64,000 nucleotides of DNA from contig NZ_CP110011.1 of the NCBI RefSeq assembly GCF_025947345.1, forward strand, positions 3,534,001 through 3,598,000. Direction: 5' to 3'. Below the pieces are notes generated by a model, which had not been told where the DNA came from, searched no databases, and worked only from the letters and a program-made list of their open reading frames with translations. Both the position numbers and the translations under genes were made by a program. Below are positions 32,895 through 42,459 of this stretch, in pieces; positions within the stretch are counted from its first letter, which is position 1, and each line of letters begins with the position of its first letter. This stretch comes from Flavobacterium sp. N502536 (lineage in GTDB: Bacteria; Bacteroidota; Bacteroidia; Flavobacteriales; Flavobacteriaceae).

Positions 32895-33872
32895 ATGATC
32901 CTAAAAAAGATTGCCTTTAGCATTTTACTTCTGAATTTTATCTTCCTGCATTCGGGACATGCCCAAAAACAGGATGCCATTGATAATATGGTACTCAAGT
33001 ATCCTGCACATTTTAGTTCTGTAGAAAATCTGGCAGACAGAATTCAAAAAGATTTTACTTCAGATCGCGATAAAGCGAGAGCGATTTACAGTTGGATTGC
33101 TTTAAATCTAAAATACGATTACAAATCGTATCTGAATCCGCCAAAACCAGTTCGGTTTAGTTACAGAAATGAAGCCGAAAAACAAGCACAGATAACGCTT
33201 ATAAAAGATAAAACATGGCAGAAAGCTTTTGCTTCTCAAAAAGCAGTTTGTGAGGGTTTTACATTGCTGTATCAGCAGTTGGCTACCTTAACTGGTTTGA
33301 AATGTGAAGTGATCAGAGGAGATTCTAAGCGATTGCTGAGTGATATCGGACGTGAAAATTCATTGTCCAATCATTCCTGGAATATCGTTCAGATAGAGGG
33401 GAAATGGATATTGGTTGATGTAACATGGGGACAGGGCTATTACGATGGTAACAAGAAGATGGCGGTGAGTCACTTTACATCCGCTTATTTCGACACCGAT
33501 CCGAAGTACTTTTTTGCGAAACATTTTCCGGATTCCGGTACCTATCTCAATACAAAATTAAACAAAGAGGATTTCCTGAACGGACCTTTGATTTTTGATG
33601 CTACAATTGAAGGAGATCATGAAATTTTGAAACCCAATTCGGGAATTATTCGTGCAAACGATGGAGACAAGATCACTTTTAGAGTAAAAAACATCTCAAA
33701 GTCGGATACATTGTACTATCTGAAAAATGGGAAACCTGTCAAAGTTGAAGCTTCTAAAGAAATAAGAGGGGCTTTGGAGTTTGAAGTAACCTATGATAAA
33801 AAAATAGGCTCATTTATTACTTTTTTTCTCGATCGGAACGGTATAATGGCATTTAAAATCCTTCCGAAGTAA
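32895..33872 (+). CDS. secreted transglutaminase-like domain protein
   Basis: This 325-residue protein has a signal peptide (IAFSILLLNFIFLHSGHA) and a transglutaminase-like/kyphoscoliosis-type domain. The catalytic triad candidates are Cys in KAVCEGFTLLYQQLATLTGL (about residue 118), His in SNHSWNIVQIEGKWILVDVTWG (about 161) and Asp in the VDVTWGQGYYD segment. A C-terminal beta-rich part of about 100 residues follows. It may be a periplasmic peptidase or crosslinking enzyme; substrates are unknown. It is encoded 3 bases after the FMN reductase stop and is likely in one transcript with it. Confidence 0.87.
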   Translation: MILKKIAFSILLLNFIFLHSGHAQKQDAIDNMVLKYPAHFSSVENLADRIQKDFTSDRDKARAIYSWIALNLKYDYKSYLNPPKPVRFSYRNEAEKQAQITLIKDKTWQKAFASQKAVCEGFTLLYQQLATLTGLKCEVIRGDSKRLLSDIGRENSLSNHSWNIVQIEGKWILVDVTWGQGYYDGNKKMAVSHFTSAYFDTDPKYFFAKHFPDSGTYLNTKLNKEDFLNGPLIFDATIEGDHEILKPNSGIIRANDGDKITFRVKNISKSDTLYYLKNGKPVKVEASKEIRGALEFEVTYDKKIGSFITFFLDRNGIMAFKILPK

Positions 33873-33969
33873 GCCAAATGGGCGATCTTTGTGCAAAGTA
33901 CTTTCTTCTTTTACCGAATTGCCGTATCTTAGCGTATAAGGTTTTTGAAATTAACTTAGCAGCCAGATC

Positions 33970-35145
33970 ATGGAAACAACTTTTCCGAAATCAATTTTAG
34001 ATAATGATTTCTATAAATTCACAATGCAGCATGCTGTAATCAAACTTTTTCCGAAGTCTCAGGTCCGTTATGGTTTTATAAACAGGGGAAAACATGATTT
34101 TCCACCTGGTTTTGGAGATTTACTTCGAAAATCGGTAGATGCGATGGCAGATTTGCGGTTGACAAAAGAAGAAAAGCAATACTTATCCAGTCATTGCTCT
34201 TACTTAGATCCCACTTATTTTGATTTTTTGCAGGGCTATATTTTTGATCCGTCTGAAGTTCAAATTACGCAAACAGGTTCTGAGTTAAAAGTTACGGTTG
34301 AGGGATACTGGTACCGGACAATTTTATGGGAAGTGCCCTTGATGGCTCTAATTTCGGAATTGTATTATAAAACCGGTAATTTACTTCGATCAGACGATGC
34401 AACTTTAAGAAGTCTGACCAAAAGCAAAATAGACAATTACAATAAAATCGGAGTTTCGATTCTGGAGTTCGGAACACGCCGCCGTCACTCTTATGATGTA
34501 CAGGCTGTGGTGAATGAAACATTGAGGGAATTTGGTGCTGAGAGTTTTATAGGCACAAGTAATGTTCATTTTGCAATGACAAACAACATACGGCCTTTGG
34601 GTACGCACGCTCATGAGTGGTTTATGTTTCATGCTGCACAATATGGCTTTAAAATGGCCAATTCAATGGGGCTGGAACACTGGACACAGGTGTATGGCGG
34701 TGATCTTGGAATTGCCCTGACAGATACTTATACCACAGCGGTGTTTTTTGAACAATTTGATAAAAAGTATTCTAAGCTTTTTGACGGAGTACGTCACGAT
34801 AGCGGAGACCCGATTGAGTTTGCAGAAACAGTAATTTCGCATTATGTCAAAATGGGAATTGATCCGAAATCGAAAGTCATTGTGTTCTCTGATTCGCTGA
34901 ATTATGAGAAGGTAAAAAACATCACCGATTTTTGTAAAGACAAAATCAAAATGTCATTTGGTATCGGAACCAATTTTACCAATGATGTTGGTTTACGATC
35001 GATGAATATGGTTATAAAACTGACAGAAGTTAAGCTGAACGATACCCATTGGCAAGGCGTTGTAAAACTTTCTGATGAAAAAAACAAAAATACGGGAACG
35101 CCCGAAATGATTGCTTTGGCGAAAGAGGTACTGGGAATCAAATAG
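33970..35145 (+). CDS. pncB: nicotinate phosphoribosyltransferase
   Basis: The 391-residue enzyme matches bacterial PncB. It begins SILDNDFYKFTMQHAVIKLF, contains VRYGFINRG, SILEFGTRRRHSYDVQ (about 160-175) with the conserved Arg and His, GTHAHEWFMFHAAQYGFKMAN, YTTAVFFEQFDKKYSKLFDG followed by VRHDSGDPIEF (phosphoribosyl-binding), and the C-terminal FGIGTNFTNDVGLRSMNMVIKL. It converts nicotinate, PRPP and ATP into nicotinate mononucleotide in the NAD salvage pathway. The ATG at 33970 is preceded by a short gap of 97 bases after the transglutaminase gene; no strong promoter is visible. The downstream parE gene is separated by 163 bases. Confidence 0.95.
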   Translation: METTFPKSILDNDFYKFTMQHAVIKLFPKSQVRYGFINRGKHDFPPGFGDLLRKSVDAMADLRLTKEEKQYLSSHCSYLDPTYFDFLQGYIFDPSEVQITQTGSELKVTVEGYWYRTILWEVPLMALISELYYKTGNLLRSDDATLRSLTKSKIDNYNKIGVSILEFGTRRRHSYDVQAVVNETLREFGAESFIGTSNVHFAMTNNIRPLGTHAHEWFMFHAAQYGFKMANSMGLEHWTQVYGGDLGIALTDTYTTAVFFEQFDKKYSKLFDGVRHDSGDPIEFAETVISHYVKMGIDPKSKVIVFSDSLNYEKVKNITDFCKDKIKMSFGIGTNFTNDVGLRSMNMVIKLTEVKLNDTHWQGVVKLSDEKNKNTGTPEMIALAKEVLGIK

Positions 35146-35308
35146 TATTTTTTTGTTCAAATTCTGTTTTTTTATATTTTTAGAAACGTTATTATTTTAA
35201 AATCAATGTAAATAGGGTTTAAAGCTGTTATGAATCGTAACAAAAAGAAAAATACGCTTTCATTTTTTGACTATAAATGGTACATTAGCCAAAAATCCAA
35301 TTCACCTT

Positions 35309-37180
35309 ATGCTAGAGCAAAATCAATATACCGAAGATAACATCCGATCACTCGATTGGAAAGAACATATCCGTATGCGTCCCGGAATGTATATCGGGAA
35401 ATTGGGAGACGGATCTTCGCCGGATGATGGTATTTATATTCTTTTAAAAGAGGTTTTAGACAACTGTATTGATGAGTTCGTAATGGGCTCAGGAAAAACT
35501 ATCGAAGTGACTATCAGAGACAAAACGGTTTCGGTTCGTGATTACGGGCGTGGAATTCCGTTAGGAAAAGTAGTTGATGTAGTTTCGAAAATGAACACGG
35601 GAGGAAAGTACGATTCGAAGGCTTTCCAGAAATCGGTTGGTCTGAACGGTGTCGGAACAAAAGCAGTAAATGCATTATCCAATTTTTTTCGTGTAGAATC
35701 AGTTCGTGATGATAAACAAAAAGGAGCGGAATTTTCTGCGGGAAATTTGGTTCTGGAAGAAGATATAATCGAGACAACAAAGCGAAAAGGAACAAAAGTG
35801 ACCTTTACGCCGGATGAAACGATCTTTAAAAACTATAAATTCCGTTTAGAATATGTAATTAAAATGGTCAAAAACTATTGTTATCTAAACAATGGTTTGA
35901 CGATTATTTTCAACGGAGAAAAATATTATTCCGAAAATGGTCTTAGAGACTTATTGGAAGAAACGATTAATGAAGATGATTTAGAATATCCGATCATTCA
36001 CCTGAAAGATCACGATATCGAAATTGCTTTAACACACAGTAAAACACAATACAGCGAAGAATATCACTCTTTTGTCAACGGTCAGAACACCACGCAAGGA
36101 GGAACACACTTAGCTGCTTACAGAGAAGCTATTGTAAAAACCATTCGTGAGTTTTACAATAAAAACTTTGAAGCTTCTGATGTTCGTAAATCGATTGTGA
36201 GTGCGATTAGTATTAAAGTAATGGAGCCGGTTTTTGAGTCTCAGACCAAAACCAAATTAGGTTCTACTGATATGGGTTCTGATGACGGAACACCACCGGT
36301 ATCAGTTCGTACTTTTGTAAACGATTTTATCAAAAATAAATTAGATAACTATTTACATAAAAATCCACCAACTGCCGAAGCTTTATTGCGTAAAATTCTA
36401 CAGGCAGAAAGAGAGCGTAAAGAATTATCAGGAATTCGTAAACTGGCAACAGATCGTGCTAAAAAGGCAAATCTTCACAATAAAAAATTAAGAGATTGTC
36501 GTGCGCATCTTCCGGATACAAAGAATCCAAGAAACCTTGAAAGTACCCTTTTTATTACCGAGGGAGATTCGGCTTCCGGATCGATTACTAAATCACGTGA
36601 TGTAAATACACAGGCCGTTTTCAGTTTACGTGGTAAGCCTTTGAATTCCTACGGAATGAGCAAGAAAATTGTGTATGAAAATGAAGAATTCAATTTATTG
36701 CAGGCAGCCTTGGATATCGAAGACGGATTGGAAAAATTGCGTTACAACAACATCGTAATCGCTACCGATGCCGATGTCGACGGTATGCACATTCGATTAC
36801 TGCTGATTACTTTTTTCCTGCAGTTTTTCCCGGAATTAATCAAAGAAGGACATTTATACATTTTGCAAACGCCACTTTTCAGGGTTCGTAATAAAAAAGA
36901 AACCATCTATTGTTATTCTGAAGAAGAGCGAAGAGATGCGATTGAAAAGCTAAAACCAAAACCTGAAATCACCCGATTTAAAGGTTTGGGAGAGATTTCA
37001 CCGGATGAGTTTAAGAATTTTATTGGAGAAACCATTCGTCTTGACCCAATTATGATGGACAAACACACTTCGATCGAGCAATTATTGTCTTTCTACATGG
37101 GTAAAAATACACCTGACAGACAAGAGTTTATTATCAAAAACCTGAAAGTAGAGCTGGATGCCATTGAAGAGGAAGTTTAA
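35309..37180 (+). CDS. parE: DNA topoisomerase IV subunit B
   Basis: The 623-residue type IIA subunit has the GHKL ATPase ([51 protein letters not shown]), the transducer (QTKTKLGS), and the TOPRIM domain with [10 protein letters not shown], the [13 protein letters not shown] metal motif and [13 protein letters not shown] near the end. It lacks the 170-residue insert of long GyrB proteins and is partnered downstream with a ParC-type subunit, which supports topoisomerase IV. The frame could begin at a TTG at 35267, but [17 protein letters not shown] from the ATG at 35309 is the natural start. It is followed after 20 bases by a PDDEXK gene and then parC. Confidence 0.95.
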   Translation: MLEQNQYTEDNIRSLDWKEHIRMRPGMYIGKLGDGSSPDDGIYILLKEVLDNCIDEFVMGSGKTIEVTIRDKTVSVRDYGRGIPLGKVVDVVSKMNTGGKYDSKAFQKSVGLNGVGTKAVNALSNFFRVESVRDDKQKGAEFSAGNLVLEEDIIETTKRKGTKVTFTPDETIFKNYKFRLEYVIKMVKNYCYLNNGLTIIFNGEKYYSENGLRDLLEETINEDDLEYPIIHLKDHDIEIALTHSKTQYSEEYHSFVNGQNTTQGGTHLAAYREAIVKTIREFYNKNFEASDVRKSIVSAISIKVMEPVFESQTKTKLGSTDMGSDDGTPPVSVRTFVNDFIKNKLDNYLHKNPPTAEALLRKILQAERERKELSGIRKLATDRAKKANLHNKKLRDCRAHLPDTKNPRNLESTLFITEGDSASGSITKSRDVNTQAVFSLRGKPLNSYGMSKKIVYENEEFNLLQAALDIEDGLEKLRYNNIVIATDADVDGMHIRLLLITFFLQFFPELIKEGHLYILQTPLFRVRNKKETIYCYSEEERRDAIEKLKPKPEITRFKGLGEISPDEFKNFIGETIRLDPIMMDKHTSIEQLLSFYMGKNTPDRQEFIIKNLKVELDAIEEEV

Positions 37181-37200
37181 GAGTTAAATAAAAGATACTA

Positions 37201-38304
37201 TTGTCAGAGGGTCTTCAAAATAAAGTTATTTTTCAGCAAGTTGCCGAGTTATTGCAAAATGCACGACAACAGGTTTTACGTGCCGTAAATTCAACTATGA
37301 CAATTACTTATTTTGAAATTGGGAGAATCATTGTTGAAGAAGAACAGAACGGAAAAGACAGAGCGGAGTATGGAAAGCAACTTTTAAAAGGGCTTTCTCA
37401 GCAATTGACAGAAGAGTTTGGAAAAGGTTTTTCTTTAGTCAATTTGGAGAATATGAGGAAGTTTTATTTGACTTATTCAATTTCGTCATCAATGGTGACG
37501 AATTCTCAAATTAAAATTCCCCAGTCACTGACTGGGGAATTGAAAACAAAGAAAACCCAGTCGCTGACTGAGGAATTCGAACTTGAAAAAACGCAGACAC
37601 TGGTTTCGCTTTTTAAATTGACTTGGACTCACTATATTTTCTTAATGCGAATTGATGATGAAAAAGAAAGACGTTTTTATGAAATAGAATCTGAAAAGCA
37701 TAATTGGAGTGTTCGTGAATTAAAACGCCAATATGATACGGCACTTTACACAAGATTAGCTTTAAGCCGTGATAAAGAAGGAATTTTAAAACTTTCAGAA
37801 CAAGGTCAGATTATTGAAAAACCGAAAGATATTATTAAAGATCCTTATATACTGGAGTTTCTGGGGTTGCCCGAATTAAATCAGTATTCCGAATCGCAAT
37901 TGGAAGAGGAGATTATCAATAAATTAGAGCACTTCTTATTGGAGTTGGGGCATGGTTTTACTTTTGTTGCCAGACAAAACAGAATTACTTTTGACGATAA
38001 ACATTTTCGAATCGATTTGGTTTTTTACAATAGAATATTAAAGTGTTTTGTACTGATTGATTTAAAAATTGGAGAGCTAAAACACCAGGATTTAGGTCAG
38101 ATGCAGATGTATGTGAACTATTACGATCGGGAGATGCGATTGGAAGACGAAAATAAAACAATTGGAATTGTACTTTGTCAGAACAAAAGTGAATCGGTAG
38201 TAAAATATACTTTGCCAGAAAACAACGAGCAAATATTTGCCAGTAAATACAAAACAGTACTACCAAGTGTTGAGGTTTTAAAAGAACTGCTCGAAAACAA
38301 ATAG
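37201..38304 (+). CDS. DUF1016/YhcG-type PDDEXK nuclease-domain protein inserted between parE and parC
   Basis: The 367-residue protein has the two YhcG/DUF1016 parts. The N-terminal helical domain reads AELLQNARQQVLRAVNSTMT, YFEIGRIIVEEEQNGKDRAE, QQLTEEFGKGFSLVNLENMR. The C-terminal PD-(D/E)xK domain has FRIDLVFYNR with Asp272 and VLIDLKIGE with Asp287 and Lys289. Between them, residues 105-138 hold three 12-residue repeats (PQSLTGEL, TQSLTEEF, TQTLVSLF). Start is TTG, 20 bases after parE; an ATG at residue 33 would cut the conserved first helix. The stop is 23 bases before parC. YhcG proteins are linked to DNA repair and mobile defence, but no substrate is known here. Its position inside the parE-parC pair is unusual. 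Confidence 0.9.
   Translation: MSEGLQNKVIFQQVAELLQNARQQVLRAVNSTMTITYFEIGRIIVEEEQNGKDRAEYGKQLLKGLSQQLTEEFGKGFSLVNLENMRKFYLTYSISSSMVTNSQIKIPQSLTGELKTKKTQSLTEEFELEKTQTLVSLFKLTWTHYIFLMRIDDEKERRFYEIESEKHNWSVRELKRQYDTALYTRLALSRDKEGILKLSEQGQIIEKPKDIIKDPYILEFLGLPELNQYSESQLEEEIINKLEHFLLELGHGFTFVARQNRITFDDKHFRIDLVFYNRILKCFVLIDLKIGELKHQDLGQMQMYVNYYDREMRLEDENKTIGIVLCQNKSESVVKYTLPENNEQIFASKYKTVLPSVEVLKELLENK
37517..37539. repeat. perfect 23-base palindrome inside the DUF1016 gene
   Basis: 11-bp perfect arms (TTCCCCAGTCA / TGACTGGGGAA) with a single central C, encoding part of the first 12-residue repeat unit. A second, weaker CAGTCGCTGACTGAGGAATT follows at 37558-37577, i.e. the repeat unit is partly duplicated. 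Confidence 0.85.
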
Positions 38305-38327
38305 AATTATAATAAGGATATAATTAG

Positions 38328-41048
38328 ATGAAAGACGAAGAAGACGATAACATCATTCCGGGAGACGACGAGAATAATTCAGAAGAGAACCTGGATAACA
38401 TTCAGGAAGGCGATGACGATGAAATTATCGACGTAGATGCCAAACATTTTGAAGGGCAGCATTTTTACGAAAATCAGGAAGAGGAAGGTCAGGACACGAT
38501 TACGAAAGTAACCGGAATGTACAAGGACTGGTTCCTGGATTATGCCTCGTATGTAATTTTAGAACGTGCCGTTCCGGCGATTGAAGATGGTTTTAAACCG
38601 GTTCAGCGTCGTATTATGCACTCTTTAAAAGAGCTGGATGACGGTCGTTATAATAAAGTTGCCAATGTTGTTGGTCACACCATGCAGTATCACCCTCACG
38701 GAGATGCGAGTATTGGTGATGCGATGGTACAAATTGGGCAAAAAGATCTATTGATTGATTGCCAGGGAAACTGGGGAAATATTTTAACAGGTGACGGAGC
38801 AGCAGCTTCCCGTTACATTGAAGCACGTTTGTCAAAATTTGCTTTGGAGGTTTTGTATTCACCAAAAATTACCGATTGGGGTGTTTCGTATGATGGTCGT
38901 CGTGCAGAACCGAACAATCTTCCGGTAAAGTTTCCGTTGCTTTTGGCACAAGGAGCAGAGGGGATTGCGGTTGGACTTTCGACTAAAGTTTTACCTCACA
39001 ACTTCAATGAATTAATTGATGCTTCGATCAAAATCTTAAAAGGAAGAGCTTTTACCTTATATCCTGATTTCATGACACAAGGTATTGCCGATGTGTCAAA
39101 TTACAATGACGGACTTCGTGGCGGACGTGTGCGTGTGCGTGCTAAAATTGCTCAGTTAGATAAAAATACACTGGTGATCACACAAATTCCGTTTTCGACC
39201 AATACTTCGAGTTTAATTGACAGTATTTTAAAAGCCAACGAAAAAGGTAAAATCAAAATCAAGAAAATTGAGGACAATACTGCGGCCGATGTTGAGATTT
39301 TAATCCATCTTTTTCCGGGTGTTTCTCCGGATAAAACCATCGATGCCTTGTTTGCTTTTACAGCCTGTGAGACTTCGGTAGCGCCTTTAGGCTGTGTGAT
39401 TGAAGACAATAAACCCTTGTTTATCGGGGTTTCTGAAATGTTGAAAATATCGACGCACAGAACCGTTGATTTGCTTCGTCAGGAGTTGGAAATTCAATTA
39501 GAAGAATTAAAAAACAAATGGCACTTCTCGACTTTAGAAAAAATCTTCATTCGTGAAGAAATGTATATTGATTTCAAACTGTATTCTGACAGAGAATCAC
39601 TTTATAAATATTTATACGATCGTTTTGAGCCGTTTAAAAAATCATTCGTCAGAGAAATCAATGATGAAGATTTACAACGACTGACTCAGATTCCGATGAT
39701 TCGTATTACCCGTTTTGACTCTGATAAAGCCGATGATTTTATCGCGAAGTTAGAAGACGAAATGAAGGAGGTAGAGTACAATCTCGAGAACTTAACTGAT
39801 TTTGCGATTGCGTATTTTACTAAGTTAAAAGAAAAATACGGAAAAGGCCGCGAGCGTCAGACTGAGCTTCGTGTTTTTGATAATGTTGAAGCTACAAAAG
39901 TGGTTTTAAGAAATACCAAATTGTACGTAAATCGCGAAGAAGGTTTTGTTGGAACGAGTTTAAAGAAAGATGAATATGTAGCAGATTGTTCGGATATTGA
40001 TGATGTTATTGTGTTTTTGCGTGATGGTAAAATGATGATTACAAAAGTAGACAGCAAAACATTCATCGGAAAAGACATTATACATGCTGCCGTTTTTGAT
40101 AAAAACGATAAACGTACCATTTACAATATGATGTACCGTGATGGAAAATCAGGTCCTTCTTATATCAAACGTTTTAATGTTACCGGTGTAACGCGCGACA
40201 AACCTTATGATTTGACCAATGGAACCAATGGATCGCAAGTTGTTTATTTTTCGCATAATCCGAATGGAGAGGCTGAAGTTGTTACCATCTTATTGCGTCA
40301 GATTGGAACGATCAAGAAATTGAAATTTGATATTGATTTTGCTAAATTGGCGATCAAAGGACGTGCTTCAAAAGGAAATCTGGTGACGAAATACCCGATC
40401 AAGAAAATTGAATTAAAAGAGAAAGGAATTTCGACTTTATTGCCAAGAAAAGTTTGGTTTGATGATACGGTGAAACGTTTGAATGTTGATGCCAGAGGAG
40501 AATTGCTGGGTGAATTTAAACCAAGCGATAAAATCTTAATTATCAGTCAGAGCGGTAAACTAAAGGTTATTATACCTGAATTATCGACTCATTTTGATGA
40601 AGATATGATTGTTCTGGAAAAATGGAAACCTAAGAAACCTATTTCGGCCATTTATTATGATGGAGAAAAAGAACGTTATTTCCTGAAACGTTTCCTTGTT
40701 GAAAATGAAGGAAAAGAAGAAAGTTTTATTACAGACCATCCAAATTCGCAATTAGAAATTGTATCTACAGATTACCGTCCGTTAGCCCAGTTGGTATTTA
40801 CCAAGGTAAAAGGAGTTCAGAAAGAAGATTTACATATTGATGTTGAAGATTTTATTGCGGTAAAAGGCTTTAAAGCTCTAGGGAATCAACTGACGGCTGA
40901 TAAGCTGAAACAGGTTAATTTGCTAGATCCGCTGCCTTATGAAGAACCGGTTGAAGAAGTTCCCGAAAGGAAACCAGTAGATTCTGAAGATGAATCTGTC
41001 GAAACAGAATTAGATGACGACGGCCAGATTGGTCTGGTTTTAGAATAA
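38328..41048 (+). CDS. parC: DNA topoisomerase IV subunit A
   Basis: The 906-residue subunit has an acidic N-terminal extension of about 55 residues, then the breakage-reunion domain: YASYVILERAVPAIEDGFKP, NVVGHTMQYHPHGDASIGDA, GDGAAASRYIEARLS with the active-site Tyr, then LLLAQGAEGIAVGLSTKVLP and tower/coiled-coil parts, and a C-terminal beta-pinwheel-like region. I see no GyrA box (QRRGGKG), which favours topoisomerase IV over gyrase. The tail (about 870-906) is acidic. It should decatenate daughter chromosomes with ParE. The ATG at 38328 lies 23 bases after the DUF1016 stop, and a strong terminator follows. Confidence 0.95.
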   Translation: MKDEEDDNIIPGDDENNSEENLDNIQEGDDDEIIDVDAKHFEGQHFYENQEEEGQDTITKVTGMYKDWFLDYASYVILERAVPAIEDGFKPVQRRIMHSLKELDDGRYNKVANVVGHTMQYHPHGDASIGDAMVQIGQKDLLIDCQGNWGNILTGDGAAASRYIEARLSKFALEVLYSPKITDWGVSYDGRRAEPNNLPVKFPLLLAQGAEGIAVGLSTKVLPHNFNELIDASIKILKGRAFTLYPDFMTQGIADVSNYNDGLRGGRVRVRAKIAQLDKNTLVITQIPFSTNTSSLIDSILKANEKGKIKIKKIEDNTAADVEILIHLFPGVSPDKTIDALFAFTACETSVAPLGCVIEDNKPLFIGVSEMLKISTHRTVDLLRQELEIQLEELKNKWHFSTLEKIFIREEMYIDFKLYSDRESLYKYLYDRFEPFKKSFVREINDEDLQRLTQIPMIRITRFDSDKADDFIAKLEDEMKEVEYNLENLTDFAIAYFTKLKEKYGKGRERQTELRVFDNVEATKVVLRNTKLYVNREEGFVGTSLKKDEYVADCSDIDDVIVFLRDGKMMITKVDSKTFIGKDIIHAAVFDKNDKRTIYNMMYRDGKSGPSYIKRFNVTGVTRDKPYDLTNGTNGSQVVYFSHNPNGEAEVVTILLRQIGTIKKLKFDIDFAKLAIKGRASKGNLVTKYPIKKIELKEKGISTLLPRKVWFDDTVKRLNVDARGELLGEFKPSDKILIISQSGKLKVIIPELSTHFDEDMIVLEKWKPKKPISAIYYDGEKERYFLKRFLVENEGKEESFITDHPNSQLEIVSTDYRPLAQLVFTKVKGVQKEDLHIDVEDFIAVKGFKALGNQLTADKLKQVNLLDPLPYEEPVEEVPERKPVDSEDESVETELDDDGQIGLVLE

Positions 41049-41056
41049 TAAAAAAC

Positions 41057-41089
41057 AAAAAACGCTAAGAATGTCTTAGCGTTTTTTTT
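41057..41089. terminator. terminator between parC and terC
   Basis: 14-bp stem AAAAAACGCTAAGA / TCTTAGCGTTTTTT with a 3-base loop and a T run, right after parC; convergent with the TerC gene. Confidence 0.88.
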
Positions 41090-41152
41090 ATAGCTCCAGG
41101 TTCGTGCTGGATTTGTTGATGAAAAGCTCCCAAATGGAAACTCTTGCTAGTT

Positions 41153-41926
41153 TTATGAATGTTTCTTTCGGATTCGCATATTGATAAATTCAACCGCTAG
41201 CGAAAACGAAATGGCAAAGTACAAATATCCTTTAGGGACAGCCCCAATATGCTCGCCGGCGAGTGCTGCATTCGATAAATGCATGCTTTCTGTAATTAGC
41301 ATAAAACCAATCAGGATTAAAAATGAAAGTCCTAGTATTTGTATGGACGGGTTTTTGTTGACAAAATTACCCACCGGAACCGCGAACAGCATCATGACCA
41401 GAACTGAAATAATCACAGCGGTAATCATGATCGTTAAAGCGCCATGAACACCATTTGTCATACCAACAGCCGTTAAAATCGAGTCGACCGAAAAGATCAG
41501 GTCGATCAACAAAATCTGCAGAATAACGTTTGAGAATGATTTTTTAGCAACAGCTTTAAGTGCTTTTTCTTCTTCGGCCTGATGATCTACCTTTTCACTG
41601 ATTTCTTTGGTACTCTTATAAATCAGAAACAAACCACCCAGGAATAAAATGACAGCCTGCCCGGTAAAATCTCCTTCAAACCAGCCCCAATGAATGCTAA
41701 AAAGGGTCGCTTTCATAGCAATGAGGTACGAAATTCCCATCAGCAGGGCGATACGTATAAACATTGCTAAAAACAGACCAATTCGGGTAGCTCGCTTTCG
41801 GTCTTCCTCCGGCAACTTTCCGGTAACAATCGATATAAAAATAATATTATCGATTCCCAGTACAATTTCCAGAAAAGTCAGTGTCAGTAAGGCGATCCAT
41901 GCATCAGGATTTAAAAATACTTCCAT
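41153..41926 (-). CDS. TerC-family integral membrane protein
   Basis: The 257-residue protein has seven or eight membrane helices of the TerC type. The conserved acidic motifs are LEIVLGIDNIIFISIVTGKL (about residues 19-38) and LIDLIFSVDSILTAVGMTNG (about 146-165), each with the membrane-embedded Asp pair proposed to bind metal. A basic loop (about 105-125) and a second half with PVGNFVNKNPSIQILGLSFL and LYFAISFSLAVEFINM complete the family pattern. TerC proteins are linked to tellurite resistance and manganese export; here no ter operon is present, so metal homeostasis is more likely. It converges with parC. Confidence 0.92.
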   Translation of the reverse strand: MEVFLNPDAWIALLTLTFLEIVLGIDNIIFISIVTGKLPEEDRKRATRIGLFLAMFIRIALLMGISYLIAMKATLFSIHWGWFEGDFTGQAVILFLGGLFLIYKSTKEISEKVDHQAEEEKALKAVAKKSFSNVILQILLIDLIFSVDSILTAVGMTNGVHGALTIMITAVIISVLVMMLFAVPVGNFVNKNPSIQILGLSFLILIGFMLITESMHLSNAALAGEHIGAVPKGYLYFAISFSLAVEFINMRIRKKHS

Positions 41927-41959
41927 GCTAAAAGTGTTTTAGAACATTTAATAGATTAT

Positions 41960-42331
41960 TTACTCCACTCTTACCACCGTACCGCGTTGTTTTTGATCAG
42001 AGCCTACCATTCCAAATTCAAAAGTATAAGAATCTTTAGAAGTGGTTAGGATTTTCATGCTGATGGCTTTTTCTTCAGCCATGTTTTTGGGATGTTTTTT
42101 CTGCAAAATGTATTCGCAATCACTTACCCAGCGTACGGTTGAAGTATCTGTTTTTCCTTCAAAAGTTTCGATTTCGATATTGTCTTTGCGCTCAAAAACC
42201 GTTGTTTTTTTAACGCCATTTACTTCAAACTCAAATTTGAATTTTCCGTTTTTAAAATCTTTGCAGTTGTGTTCTGCATTATAACAGGAGAATAAAGTGA
42301 TTAAGGGTAATAGGAATATAATTTTTTTCAT
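41960..42331 (-). CDS. small lipoprotein of unknown function
   Basis: The 123-residue product starts MKKIIFLLPLITLFSCYNAE, a type II signal with lipobox LFSC at Cys16. The mature part contains two more Cys (HNCKDFKNGKFKFEFEV and WVSDCEYILQKKHP), spaced about 60 residues apart, which could pair in the periplasm. The rest is beta-rich and charged (FEGKTDTSTVRWVSDCEYIL). The sequence is unrelated to topoisomerase despite the neighbouring parC; any such label would be a transfer from the neighbour. It follows the TerC gene's upstream region on the same strand, with 33 bases between its stop and terC's start, so the two may be one unit. No function assigned. Confidence 0.8.
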   Translation of the reverse strand: MKKIIFLLPLITLFSCYNAEHNCKDFKNGKFKFEFEVNGVKKTTVFERKDNIEIETFEGKTDTSTVRWVSDCEYILQKKHPKNMAEEKAISMKILTTSKDSYTFEFGMVGSDQKQRGTVVRVE

Positions 42332-42373
42332 TTTAAGTTTTAATTATTTTATGGGTAATAGTAGAGAGGGGGG

Positions 42374-42440
42374 CTTCGACTTCGCTCAGCCTGACATCGG
42401 CTTTGCTCAGCTTGGCTTTGACTTCGCTCAGCCGGACATT
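42374..42440. repeat. imperfect tandem repeat of CGACTTCGCTCAGCCTGACA
   Basis: Three degenerate copies of about 22 bases (GACTTCGCTCAGCCTGACA, GGCTTTGCTCAGCTTGG, TGACTTCGCTCAGCCGGACA) between two minus-strand genes. This type of intergenic repeat is common in flavobacterial genomes. Confidence 0.75.
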
Positions 42441-42459
42441 GAGATTGTTAATCAAAATT

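Noticed and set aside
35309..41048. Gyrase genes gyrB/gyrA.
   Set aside because: The A subunit has no GyrA box and the B subunit lacks the long GyrB insert; the linked pair fits topoisomerase IV better.
41960..42331. A topoisomerase-related short protein because of the nearby parC.
   Set aside because: It is a lipoprotein with a lipobox and no topoisomerase motif.
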